The translations under genes were made by a program, and so were the position numbers. 64,000 nucleotides of DNA, taken from contig NZ_LMPV01000001.1 in the NCBI RefSeq assembly GCF_001423965.1, positions 757,908 through 821,907 on the forward strand, in the 5' to 3' direction. Within the stretch, counting starts at the first letter, position 1. Every line of letters begins with the position of its first letter. This document shows, piece by piece, positions 32,057 through 39,755 of this stretch. Under the pieces are notes generated by a model that saw only the letters and a list, made by a program, of their open reading frames with translations, was not told where the DNA came from and made no database searches. The stretch comes from Exiguobacterium sp. Leaf196. Lineage in GTDB: Bacteria > Bacillota > Bacilli > Exiguobacteriales > Exiguobacteriaceae.

Positions 32057-32122
32057 TGTAACGTGCTATATGTTACATTGTCTTAGTTATGTGTTCACTT
32101 TGTCTTAGTTATGTGTTCACTT
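32057..32122 (+). repeat. Inverted repeat and 22-bp tandem duplication in a promoter region
   Basis: TGTAAC-N9-GTTACA (32057-32077) is followed directly by two exact tandem copies of a 22-bp unit beginning TGTCTTAGTTATG (32079-32100 and 32101-32122). They lie 31 bp upstream of the 32154 gene. The dyad may be an operator; the tandem copy may be a recent slippage duplication. Confidence 0.6.
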
Positions 32123-32153
32123 TAAAGAAAGGTGTATGAAAGGTGGGAAAAAA

Positions 32154-32633
32154 GTGAAACGTTTGATTTTTTTCATATCTCCACTCCTGGTTCTTAGCGG
32201 AGCTGTCTTTTTTACGACGTTCCATCCGATCGAGCAAGCAATCTATTTCTTAATCTTATTTTTACTGACCTGTCTGTCAGCGATGACAGTAGTGGAGCGT
32301 CTTGTCAAACATCATGATGTGATCCGGCGACTGAACACGATCCATCCACTTATCGGGATCGTACTGGGTACCCTCATGCTTGCCGTATTCATTGGTAGTA
32401 TCTTGTGGCTAGCACCTTCACTAACGCACTCAAGTCCCGTCGGTCTTCTCGTCTCGTTCCTCTTCATGTATGGCGGAATCTTAGTCCTCGGCTTCATCGT
32501 CAGTTGTTTCTTCGAAGGCATCACGCGACAAACGAAGGATCAATTGATTCGCCCGGTCTTTCTGTTCATCGGAACCGGCCATCTCATCTTGACTGTCCTC
32601 GGAATCTTGCAACTGTACCGTCAAACTGGATGA
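32154..32633 (+). CDS. Four-helix membrane protein
   Basis: 159 aa with hydrophobic segments at about 3-20, 27-45, 68-90, 98-120 and 130-150. The GTG at 32154 has AAAGGTGGG at 6-7 nt; the upstream ATG at 32136 is nearly on top of its own purine run. No family recognised. The upstream region contains an inverted repeat and a tandem duplication. Confidence 0.65.
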   Translation: MKRLIFFISPLLVLSGAVFFTTFHPIEQAIYFLILFLLTCLSAMTVVERLVKHHDVIRRLNTIHPLIGIVLGTLMLAVFIGSILWLAPSLTHSSPVGLLVSFLFMYGGILVLGFIVSCFFEGITRQTKDQLIRPVFLFIGTGHLILTVLGILQLYRQTG

Positions 32634-32638
32634 TAGCA

Positions 32639-32674
32639 AACCCTTCTGACGTATGAGACGACAGAGGGGTTATT
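32639..32674. terminator. Bidirectional terminator
   Basis: AACCC-TTCTG ... CAGAGGGGTT stem between convergent genes with flanking A and T runs. Confidence 0.6.
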
Positions 32675-32678
32675 GTGA

Positions 32679-33116
32679 TTACTGAACGTTTAATATGAAT
32701 CCAAATTGTCCGTCTCCTTGTTTCCAGCGGGAGTTTAATTCATAAGCATAGATACCAGGCTTTGTTGGAGCATTGAACTGGTCATTGTTCAAAGTGACGC
32801 GAGACTCTTGTTTTTGATCGTTCCACTGTATCAGTTTCACGCTTTTAAGATCACCGGATAATTCGACACGGACGGGGGCTCCGGCAGAGACGGTAACTGA
32901 CGTTTTTCCCTTTGCTAGATCAAGACCGTCACGGTACGTCTTATCGACACATTGACTGCGAAGTAAGCTATCCCAACAATAAGAGCCTTGGACGGTCGGG
33001 ACATCCTTTCCGTTTGCCTCGACGTCAGGGTTTGGCGGCGCACCACGGAACGGTTCGAAGACGATGATGCAGACGACTAGAATAAGAAGAACGACTAACA
33101 CTAAAGTACGTTTCAT
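32679..33116 (-). CDS. Exported protein, FEPFR/PTVQGSYCW family
   Basis: 145 aa: signal anchor (VLVVLLILVVCIIVFEPFRG), then PTVQGSYCWDSL, SQCVDKTY and a beta-sandwich tail (GIYAYELNSRWKQGDG). Paralogue of 16677-17102, with the two Cys conserved. The ATG at 33116 follows TTGGAGGTGTCTC; that site can pair with a complementary stretch 50 nt upstream. Function unknown; the family occurs in Bacillales as small envelope proteins. Confidence 0.75.
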   Translation of the reverse strand: MKRTLVLVVLLILVVCIIVFEPFRGAPPNPDVEANGKDVPTVQGSYCWDSLLRSQCVDKTYRDGLDLAKGKTSVTVSAGAPVRVELSGDLKSVKLIQWNDQKQESRVTLNNDQFNAPTKPGIYAYELNSRWKQGDGQFGFILNVQ

Positions 33117-33117
33117 G

Positions 33118-33180
33118 AGACACCTCCAATTGTTTTTATTTATTTTATCAAAATAAAACAAAGCAAGCGGAGGTGTCTTT
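33118..33180 (-). promoter_or_regulatory. Inverted repeat that can mask a ribosome binding site
   Basis: AGACACCTCC and GGAGGTGTCT form a perfect 10-bp stem around a 40-nt AT-rich loop. On the minus strand the second arm is the binding site of the 33116 gene. If the transcript begins upstream of the first arm, translation would be blocked until the stem opens. Confidence 0.4.
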
Positions 33181-33240
33181 CAAAAGAAAGGCTATTCCTT
33201 TCTTAAATTTCGAGAGTCCGTTTCTCATGACTTTACAGAC

Positions 33241-33366
33241 AAGAAGTCGGTTCGAACGAAGACGATTCCGTTCGTCATCGATCGAACGTTTCCGCTCGCT
33301 GAAGTACGAGAAGTTCAAGCATACGTCAAACAAGCCAGTAAATTTGGCAAGGTTATCTCCATTTAG
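33241..33366 (+). pseudogene. C-terminal remnant of a quinone oxidoreductase-type dehydrogenase
   Basis: 42 codons reading TKTIPFVIDRTFPLAEVREV then QAYVKQASKFGKVISI and a TAG: the last block of zinc-type alcohol dehydrogenase/quinone oxidoreductases. No start and no upstream domains remain. It is a second relic of this family in the window (see 8409). Confidence 0.7.
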
Positions 33367-33857
33367 GAATTAGGTACGATGTAAAAAAGCGTGACGATCG
33401 AGCTGACAGGCTCATCTTCCGTATAGTCAACAAATTCCTCTTGTGATTCATGAATCGTATAACGGTTGCTCGGAAAGAGTTCCGTTACCCAGGTCGGAAC
33501 ATGTAAAGAAAGAGGGAAAGACTGAACCCGCTCGAGTGGGAAAGGAGTCCCGTATGGATTCGACGTGTGGACATGCAGTGCGTCTTGTGAAGCATCTTCG
33601 AGGGCAATCGTCATATATATCTGATGTTCAATCTGTTTTTTCGCTAGGTGTTGCCGCATGTCCTGCAAAGCGCCCAACGTAATCCGAAGATGGGCTTTTC
33701 GAATACGAAGACTCGCGTTGCCGTGCCCATAAAAGTCAGGGTGTACATGCCAGTCGTTAAACCAATCGTCTATATCGATATAGGAAGGAGAAGAGAAGCT
33801 TTTGAACTCAAGTTCTAGATTTTTAAAATAACGGCGTTTACCGCGAAATTTTTTCAT
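33363..33857 (-). CDS. Hypothetical cytoplasmic protein
   Basis: 164 aa, no signal peptide or helix. His- and aromatic-rich N-terminal half (DIDDWFNDWHVHPDFYGHG), then a regular alpha/beta pattern. AAAGGTCGATGAACC precedes the ATG. Its end overlaps the remnant at 33241 by a few bases. No family recognised. Confidence 0.6.
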   Translation of the reverse strand: MKKFRGKRRYFKNLELEFKSFSSPSYIDIDDWFNDWHVHPDFYGHGNASLRIRKAHLRITLGALQDMRQHLAKKQIEHQIYMTIALEDASQDALHVHTSNPYGTPFPLERVQSFPLSLHVPTWVTELFPSNRYTIHESQEEFVDYTEDEPVSSIVTLFYIVPNS

Positions 33858-33882
33858 GGTTCATCGACCTTTCACGTATAAA

Positions 33883-34356
33883 TTATTCTATTCTAGCATT
33901 ATTGATCAAATCTTGTTTATCGAACGACCAATGATGCCGAACCGCCTCGATGATGACATCGGGACGATCCCAGTGCAACATATGTCCTGTACCCGGCACA
34001 TGGTGAATGGTTGCTTGCGTCATCTCATGTAATAGATTCGTCGCCTGCTGACGGATGGGTGCTTGATCTGGAGGTAACGTTGCGACGTACAACTGAATGT
34101 TTGTTAGTGGAACATCCGGGAGAAAATCAAGGACATCATCATGGTGAAGCGCACGTATGATCGCAGCGGCCGTCGTACCGCGCGCATGCCAGTGGAATCG
34201 TCCGCTCTGGAACCGTTGCGTCATTACAAGAAGCGATGAGGCAGGAAATTCAAACCCGTATTCGGACTGTTCCACGGTTAAAGCCATCACATCTGCCAGC
34301 ATACGCTCGACTTTTGTCGCAAACAGATGAATGTACACGACTTGAGTTAACGTCAA
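33883..34356 (-). pseudogene. C-terminal half of an alpha/beta hydrolase
   Basis: 157 codons. GTGHMLHWDRPDVIIEAV carries the catalytic His of an alpha/beta hydrolase, preceded by a lid and strand pattern (LTNIQLYVATLPPDQAPI). The N-terminal half with the G-x-S-x-G nucleophile is missing, and the first codons have no binding site and run into an ABC ATPase remnant on the other strand. A deletion has removed the front of the gene. Confidence 0.65.
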
Positions 34357-34463
34357 AAGAAGATATTCCGAATTTACTCATCTCGCTTGCGAAACAAGAT
34401 GTCAAAGTGTACGAGGTGCAAATCGCACGCCAATCGTTAGAAGAGATTTTCTTAGCGGTCTGA
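34341..34463 (+). pseudogene. C-terminal remnant of an ABC transporter ATPase
   Basis: Reads TSKEDIPNLLISLAKQDVKV then YEVQIARQSLEEIFLAV and stop. LAK-x-x-V-x-V-x-E ... SLEEIFL is the conserved tail of ABC-2-type ATPases. No Walker motifs remain. It ends 12 bp inside the convergent YdeI-like gene. Confidence 0.7.
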
Positions 34464-35063
34464 CCAATCAGCAACGGATTGTGTCTCCGGACCCTCTTCG
34501 AGTAAGAGACGACCTCCGTCATTCCATTGACCGTACATCTGGTTCAATTTCGTTTTTTCAATCAAGGTCTGCAGACGTTTTTCATAGAGGACGGAATCTT
34601 TGCGTACACTTTGTATCGTATCGATCCGAATGCGTCGATAGAGTTCCGGGAAGTGTTTAAACTGTTCATGAACGACCGGGTCTTCTTGTAGACGCGTCTT
34701 TATTACGTCATCAATAACGAACGCATCAGGTCGCATATCCGGTAGAACCTGTCGTCCGGACGGTTGCATCAAACCGAGCCGTTCTAAGCGACGGACCCGT
34801 TCCTTATTTAGTTCGGTCCAGTTACTGTTCTTTCGACGCGGGGTGAACCGTTGCGCCAGTTCACCGTCCGCTGTCTTCTTCACAATTCCATCAATCCAGC
34901 CGAAACAAAGTGCCTCCTCGACGGCATCAAGATAGAGTAAACCTTCTCCTGTCTGTTTTCGACTGAGAATCACCCAACAGAAGGTCGCGTGATCTGCGTT
35001 GTTCGTCAGCCACTGTCGAAAGCCATCGCGATTGGTAAAGCGTAAGACATTCGTGATTTCCAC
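34452..35063 (-). CDS. YdeI/OmpD-associated family protein
   Basis: 203 aa. CFGWIDGIVKKTADG, RFTPRRKNSNWTELNKERV and the N-terminal FRQWLTNNADHATFCWV are typical of the YdeI/OmdA family (about 190-200 aa), whose members are linked to peptide-antibiotic resistance or remain unassigned. The GTG start has GGAGG at 7 nt. It stands alone, between gene remnants and a diguanylate cyclase gene. Confidence 0.8.
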   Translation of the reverse strand: MEITNVLRFTNRDGFRQWLTNNADHATFCWVILSRKQTGEGLLYLDAVEEALCFGWIDGIVKKTADGELAQRFTPRRKNSNWTELNKERVRRLERLGLMQPSGRQVLPDMRPDAFVIDDVIKTRLQEDPVVHEQFKHFPELYRRIRIDTIQSVRKDSVLYEKRLQTLIEKTKLNQMYGQWNDGGRLLLEEGPETQSVADWSDR

Positions 35064-35087
35064 GTTCGTTCCTCCATTTCAGATAGC

Positions 35088-35125
35088 AGTGCCCCCTCGA
35101 CGTCACGCGAGGGGGCACTTTTTCT
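35088..35125 (+). terminator. Strong hairpin between GGDEF gene and YdeI-like gene
   Basis: Perfect 12-bp stem AGTGCCCCCTCG / CGAGGGGGCACT followed by TTTTTCTTT on the plus strand. The T tract favours plus-strand termination, although both flanking genes are on the minus strand; it may be a relic of the plus-strand ABC operon. Confidence 0.7.
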
Positions 35126-36211
35126 TTAACGTAATGGGTCATGATGAAAGACACAATTCCGACCACTCTTTTTCGCTTGATAGAGAGCGGCGTCTGCCTG
35201 CTGGATTGTCTGCAGAAAATTATAGCTCTCAGACGGTTGATGGGTTTGGCGAGACACACCAATCGATAACGTCACTTGTAACGGTTCCGTCGCTGATAAC
35301 TCATACGTTCGCGTGGCACTGGCTTCACAAATTTGTTCCGCGATTCGACGCGTCTCAGGCAATGAATATTCCGGTAACAGCATCATGAATTCTTCACCGC
35401 CGAATCGCCCAAGCACACAAGAAGGGGGACAATAGGACGTAAGCAAGGCACTGATTTGTCGTAAGATATGATCCCCTCGATCATGACCGTATGTATCATT
35501 GACCTGTTTGAAATGATCGACATCGATGATCATGATTGAAAAGTTCATCTGTTGTGATTTATATCGTTGGACCGTCTCTTCTAAATGGCGCCTATTATCA
35601 AGTCCCGTCAACATATCCGTCAAGGCGAGACGCCGATGCATCCGGACTTGATGGAAGTGCCAGCGGACTTGATGCAGAATACTGTGTAGCAGGAGACCGG
35701 CACAGCCGTTTCCGACGAGAAATACCGTCATCGCCGTCACGTCATTCGGACGAACATGTTGAACGAATGGTAAACAAAGAATGAGTGCGATTGAAAAAAT
35801 GATCGGAAACGAGATAAAGCGATCCGGTGCTTCATTTTGTAAGTATAAGACAACGATGCTGACGATTAGATACGTACCGACAAGCCAGAATGCATGATTG
35901 GAATGAAAAATAAACGTTTGAAGGGAAGCGAAGACGAGCGTCGTAATGAAGCCGCTACTGATGCCTCCATAGATGAAGGCGATGACGATTAAAGTAATCG
36001 ACAAATCGAAACGAAATCCCTCATAGGTGATGGCATTGTGAATGACCCAGTAGCCGGCACCGGTTGCAAGAATGAGCACTAACAGATTTTTTTTCAGCCA
36101 ACTGTCGAGCGTATTTCGGAATTGAAACCGCTTAAAAAAGAATAGAGAGATGAGCACGAAGAAAAAGGTTAAAGCGACGTTGAGGATGAGATGATTCAAT
36201 GTATTCCACAT
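35126..36211 (-). CDS. Membrane diguanylate cyclase (5TMR-LYT + GGDEF)
   Basis: 361 aa. Residues 1-190 hold six helices with the 5TM-LYT pattern (RFDLSITLIVIAFIYGGISSG); residues about 195-361 are GGDEF with LTDMLTGLDNRRHL, IIDVDHFKQVNDTYGHDRGD and the active site GRFGGEEFMMLL. An RxxD inhibitory site is not present at the usual place. It should make c-di-GMP from two GTP at the membrane. GAGGAACACGAAC precedes the ATG. It is the intact paralogue of the broken 17446 gene and shows which residue was lost there. Confidence 0.9.
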   Translation of the reverse strand: MWNTLNHLILNVALTFFFVLISLFFFKRFQFRNTLDSWLKKNLLVLILATGAGYWVIHNAITYEGFRFDLSITLIVIAFIYGGISSGFITTLVFASLQTFIFHSNHAFWLVGTYLIVSIVVLYLQNEAPDRFISFPIIFSIALILCLPFVQHVRPNDVTAMTVFLVGNGCAGLLLHSILHQVRWHFHQVRMHRRLALTDMLTGLDNRRHLEETVQRYKSQQMNFSIMIIDVDHFKQVNDTYGHDRGDHILRQISALLTSYCPPSCVLGRFGGEEFMMLLPEYSLPETRRIAEQICEASATRTYELSATEPLQVTLSIGVSRQTHQPSESYNFLQTIQQADAALYQAKKSGRNCVFHHDPLR

Positions 36212-36366
36212 GTTCGTGTTCCTCTCGAATGGTTTCTGAAAGATAATTATAATAAAATGATTTACTTAGTAAATATTTATTCTATACAACCAACGATACC
36301 CTAAAGGTGTATTAAAGTATCGTAATTACCTTATCTTTAAAAAAAGATAACAGGTTCTCTTCTAAA

Positions 36367-36750
36367 TCAATAATACTCTGAGATTTTTTCGCGTGAAGAC
36401 TCGATTAGAAAATCAAGTGAGACGAAATTATGAATGAATGCAAACGAGCCAATTTCCTTGGTGGATACCCCTAATCTCTCTGCATCTTGATTACGGACAT
36501 CTTCATTCGAGTGCAGAATTTCAAAGCCTGCTGTTTGCATTCTCTCCCCGTCGAATTCGAGGGTGACGATATCTCCATCTTGCCACTCACTCTTTAATTG
36601 ATGAAAGTGCATTTGGTACGCTTCGCTTGGAGGATCGACTTCAAACGCGATCCAGCCTTTTGGTGCGTCGACTTGGAATGCCGGCGATAATCCTCCGCGT
36701 GACACGATGGATTTCATATGATGCCGATGTGTCATATGACGTAATAGCAT
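36367..36750 (-). CDS. Hypothetical protein, weak ADP-ribosyltransferase-like N-terminus
   Basis: 127 aa. The N-terminus LLRHMTHRHHMKSIVSRGGL has the H-x-T ... I-x-x-x-GL pattern seen at the start of ART-fold proteins (DarT, DUF952, Arr), and WIAFEVDPPSE could be the next strand; the catalytic residues cannot be assigned. The ATG at 36750 has AAAAGGAG 10 nt before it. No partner gene next to it. Treat the fold idea as a guess. Confidence 0.5.
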   Translation of the reverse strand: MLLRHMTHRHHMKSIVSRGGLSPAFQVDAPKGWIAFEVDPPSEAYQMHFHQLKSEWQDGDIVTLEFDGERMQTAGFEILHSNEDVRNQDAERLGVSTKEIGSFAFIHNFVSLDFLIESSREKISEYY

Positions 36751-36831
36751 GGTCAGACCACTCCTTTTCATCTATTATTACGCGACGGCGTCAGAATATC
36801 GAGAAAAATTTACAAAAGAGAAGGAAGAATC

Positions 36832-36993
36832 TTGAATTTTTCTGATAGACAACGTTCGATTAGGCTGCACTTACTATTTGCTTCGCTCGTTTACGTCCCG
36901 GTTTCGATTTATGCGGGAGAGATCGATGCAAGCGGAATCCCGCAAGCATTATTGATTCAAATCGAGTGTTTGATCAGATTTTCGTCATTTTGA
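36832..36993 (+). pseudogene. Short ORF or N-terminal fragment of a membrane protein
   Basis: 53 codons from TTG (GAAGG at 7 nt) reading LHLLFASLVYVPVSIYAG then EIDASGIPQALLIQI and a stop. One clear helix and a truncated second one suggest the front of a longer membrane protein. Not recognised. Confidence 0.35.
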
Positions 36994-37408
36994 GAGTCAT
37001 GTTTATACGTGCAATCCGGAAAGTGAAGGTGTTCGGCGGATGAGACGATACAGAAACTATACTGATTGTATGCAAAAAGTCATTTAAGGACATGATGGAA
37101 TACCGAATTGATTTCCTGATTGTTGTCCAAGAGGTTAGGAGAAGATACGAAACAGCGCGTTTTGTATATAATGAAATATCAGATTGGACAACTAGGGACG
37201 CGCAACGATTATACAGGAGTATAAATATAAACACGAGATTCGATGGTAGCAGTAGAATCGAGTAAAATTCAAAGCAATCTGAAAAATAATCAAAATCGGA
37301 TAACACATTTCCTTGATTCCTGAAAAAGGAAATTTCAAATATCCCCTTTTTGTATAATGAAGGTAGTCATATTGATTAGGAACACTTTTTAAAGGAGGGT
37401 ATGATTGG
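36994..37408. other. Intergenic region upstream of the 37409 gene
   Basis: About 415 bp, AT-rich, with no supported ORF. A perfect TATAAT at 37353-37358 is the likely -10 of the following gene; the -35 is unclear. Confidence 0.45.
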
Positions 37409-37912
37409 ATGAGAATCGTGAAGATAGACCGATTGATAGTAGCATTGAGCATCTTTAGTGGACTTCTTGTATCCTTGGGTCGCTCGACGCAAATATATCC
37501 ACAACAAATTAGTGGCAATGGGAATCTAGGGTTTCTTCCGCTTCTGTTACTTCTGTTACTTTTTCCGATTGGGATCGTTCTGATGTTGAAATGGATAAGA
37601 GAAGCGCAGTTACGTTTTTTATCCTTGATTGGTCTATCCACCAGCACGACAATCTATCTTGTGTGTGGCATCCTTTATCAAATCGAACAGTTCAGCCAGT
37701 ATCAAGTGTTGGTCAAACAACAAGTCATTGCAGATCGTGGAACGATTGATGGGGACTATTTAACGAGTATTACGTCGATGCCTTCGCCCTATATGAACAG
37801 TCAATACTTTAACGGCAATACCTTCTTGATTTACTGGGCAAGCATCTTATTAATAGCGAGCTTGATCGCATGGTGGACTCGAGAGGAATGGCAAATATCT
37901 GAGTCAGATTAA
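37409..37912 (+). CDS. Four-helix membrane protein of the QQISGNGN family
   Basis: 167 aa with helices at about 8-24, 42-60, 70-92 and 140-160. The loop motif QQISGNGN after helix 1 and the block MNSQYFNGNTFLIYW before helix 4 are shared with the gene at 59939 (HQISGNGN, LNSQFFNLNTFLIYI), so the two are paralogues. AAAGGAGGGTATGATTGG precedes the start. Function unknown; the invariant polar motif in a membrane protein suggests a conserved binding or assembly site. Confidence 0.75.
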   Translation: MRIVKIDRLIVALSIFSGLLVSLGRSTQIYPQQISGNGNLGFLPLLLLLLLFPIGIVLMLKWIREAQLRFLSLIGLSTSTTIYLVCGILYQIEQFSQYQVLVKQQVIADRGTIDGDYLTSITSMPSPYMNSQYFNGNTFLIYWASILLIASLIAWWTREEWQISESD

Positions 37913-37952
37913 AAAATCGCGCGACATGATGTTACCAATGAACAACAAAAAG

Positions 37953-37993
37953 AGTCCTTCTGTCTCCTGTACTGTGCAGAAGAGAGAAGGACT
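37953..37993 (-). terminator. Terminator of the MarR pair
   Basis: AGTCCTTCT ... GAAGGACT stem followed on the minus strand by CTTTTTGTTG. Confidence 0.75.
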
Positions 37994-38019
37994 TGCAAAG
38001 TTTTAGCGACTAGAAGCAT

Positions 38020-38442
38020 TTAAAAATGATCGCTCTGCATCTTATGCAGCAATTGATCAAACGTTTCGTGGTCCTTTGATGTAAAGGCGCGGAAATAACG
38101 ATCATCGATTTCCTCGATTTCAGGAGCGGACGTTTGGATCAACTTCGTTCCCTGTTCTGTCAACAAAACCCGCTTTTCTCGATTGATCCGTTTCCGGATG
38201 ACGAGATGTTCAGCAAGTAATTTCTTGACCGTTTGTGAAATGGCGCCACTTGAGAGTTCAAGCGTTCGTTCAAGTGATTTTTGCGTCGCACTTTCTTGGT
38301 GATACAAGGTCATCAATAAATCGAATTGGGACTTCGAGAGTCCTTTTGGTTTCAACACATCGTTGACTTCTTTCGAATAACGGCCATGGAGTCGCTGAAT
38401 GGCGTTCCAGTGCTGCATCGAGGATTCGAATGTGAAGGTCAT
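38020..38442 (-). CDS. MarR family regulator
   Basis: 140 aa. LSKSQFDLLMTLYHQESATQ, the HTH ELSSGAISQTVKKLLAEHLV and the wing RINREKRVLLTEQGTKL are standard MarR. It has no Cys, so it is ligand- rather than thiol-sensing if a sensor at all. GAGGAGGAAAAAAT precedes the ATG. It follows another MarR gene by 19 bp; the pair has no transporter or enzyme in the same operon, so its targets lie elsewhere or it only regulates itself. Confidence 0.9.
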   Translation of the reverse strand: MTFTFESSMQHWNAIQRLHGRYSKEVNDVLKPKGLSKSQFDLLMTLYHQESATQKSLERTLELSSGAISQTVKKLLAEHLVIRKRINREKRVLLTEQGTKLIQTSAPEIEEIDDRYFRAFTSKDHETFDQLLHKMQSDHF

Positions 38443-38461
38443 ATTTTTTCCTCCTCTTTCG

Positions 38462-38881
38462 TCACGCAGGGTTGAGCTTATCGAAGAAACGGATCAATTC
38501 TTCTTGTTGTCGAGCCGTCAAAGCGGCGAATTGTTCTTGTTGAAAACGTTCGTAGGCGGGCACCACTTCTTGTAGGATGGCTGTTCCTTTTTCCGTCAGC
38601 AGAAGATAGTTCGTCTTCCATTTCCGTTGACGCGTGATCAGTTGCCGGTCGAACAGTCGTTTGATTCCGTGTGAAATCGTGCCATCGGTCACTTGGATCC
38701 GTTCGGCGATTTCCTTCTGACTCGTGCATGAGGTCGTGTGTAAGCAACGTAATACTTCCAGATTCGTATGGGACAGATCCCAGTGTTTTAAGAAAGCGTT
38801 GACGCGCTTGATTTGTTGATTATGATAGGTCGCAATTGTATGCCAGCATGCCATTGGATATGTCTCTGTAGTTGTTGTCAT
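38462..38881 (-). CDS. MarR family regulator
   Basis: 139 aa. HTH region QKEIAERIQVTDGTISHGIKR and wing RKWKTNYLLLTEKGTAIL. It contains Cys in ACWHT and in RCLHTTSCTS, so oxidation sensing is possible, unlike its neighbour. AAGAGGTTCTCC precedes the ATG. The divergence from the 38020 protein indicates an old duplication or separate origins. Two ACTAGTTT-containing dyads lie upstream. Confidence 0.9.
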   Translation of the reverse strand: MTTTTETYPMACWHTIATYHNQQIKRVNAFLKHWDLSHTNLEVLRCLHTTSCTSQKEIAERIQVTDGTISHGIKRLFDRQLITRQRKWKTNYLLLTEKGTAILQEVVPAYERFQQEQFAALTARQQEELIRFFDKLNPA

Positions 38882-38913
38882 GGAGAACCTCTTAAATATA
38901 GAATGTACTGCTG

Positions 38914-38967
38914 TTGAACTAGTTTCACCATACCATATTAAAAATATCTCGTGCTACTAGTTTGAGC
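38914..38967. promoter_or_regulatory. Two candidate MarR operators
   Basis: TTGAACTAGTTTCA (38914-38927) is a near-palindrome around AACTAGTT; GCTACTAGTTTGAGC (38953-38967) shares ACTAGTTT. They lie 33 and 72 bp upstream of the first MarR gene. Confidence 0.5.
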
Positions 38968-39004
38968 GAAAAACCATCACTTTCCATTATTTCGATATAC
39001 CTAT

Positions 39005-39039
39005 AAAAAAATCCTGATCGAATCAAATCCGATCAGGAA
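39005..39039 (-). terminator. Terminator of the 39023 gene
   Basis: TCCTGATCG / CGATCAGGA stem with seven T following on the minus strand; the gene's stop codon lies within the hairpin. Confidence 0.85.
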
Positions 39040-39562
39040 GTATACCGCTTGATAACGTGAGATACGAATCCTTCAATCGGAATCCATATTTCGTAAAGCA
39101 CTTCTCAGAGACGCGTCCTTGTAAGGTGATCGTCGCATAGTCGCCACGAATGACAAAAGACTTGAATTTTTTCACAATGTCTTGAATCAAAGCCTCGAGC
39201 AACAAACCGCGTTCGCCAAGACCTTCTTCTCTGACATTGATTTCAATTAAAGAAAACGTACCATATTCTGTATTTTCCGTCTGTTTCGTACCTTCATAAA
39301 GAACGGTCAAATAGGATCGTTTCGAGACAAGCGACCGACTATTCGGTGGTTCAAGAATCGTAACGTAATAACTTAGTGAAGGGAGACGCAAGTTTCGAGT
39401 GACCTCAACAATCTGGTGTTGATTATTATATGCAAGCCCAACGATTTGTTCTTGTGGATGATTCGGCACTGTCAATCCTTCTTGCTTACAAACGGTTTGC
39501 CACTCGGCTTCTGGAATCCAGACAGCCTCTTCGGTTTTCGCTAAAGCTTTAAAGAACTTCAC
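39023..39562 (-). CDS. Hypothetical cytoplasmic protein
   Basis: 179 aa, soluble. N-terminal segment VWIPEAEWQTVCKQEGL, middle beta-rich LPSLSYYVTILEPP, C-terminal block RGLLLEALIQDIVKKFKSF ... FTKYGFRLKDSYLTL that looks faintly like the end of a GNAT fold (G-x-G-RGLL, then YGF). No acetyl-CoA motif is convincing. The start is GTG with AGGAGG 13 nt upstream, rather far. Family not recognised. Confidence 0.6.
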   Translation of the reverse strand: MKFFKALAKTEEAVWIPEAEWQTVCKQEGLTVPNHPQEQIVGLAYNNQHQIVEVTRNLRLPSLSYYVTILEPPNSRSLVSKRSYLTVLYEGTKQTENTEYGTFSLIEINVREEGLGERGLLLEALIQDIVKKFKSFVIRGDYATITLQGRVSEKCFTKYGFRLKDSYLTLSSGILPDRI

Positions 39563-39755
39563 GTTAAACGGATGACCTCCTATATAAAATGACTAATCCC
39601 ATCATGCCTGACGGGTAGATGAAAAACGAGTTACAATCTGACGACAAATTTGTCTTCTTTTGCTATAAGTATACCTTGAAATTTCGTTTTGAAACAGACT
39701 ACATCTCGATGAATCTACTGTCTATACTGAATGTATCAAGTCAGGAGGCGAGTAT

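Noticed and set aside
36367..36750. DarT-like toxin
   Set aside because: Only the H-x-T ... GGL pattern fits; no catalytic Glu can be placed and no DarG-like macrodomain gene is adjacent.
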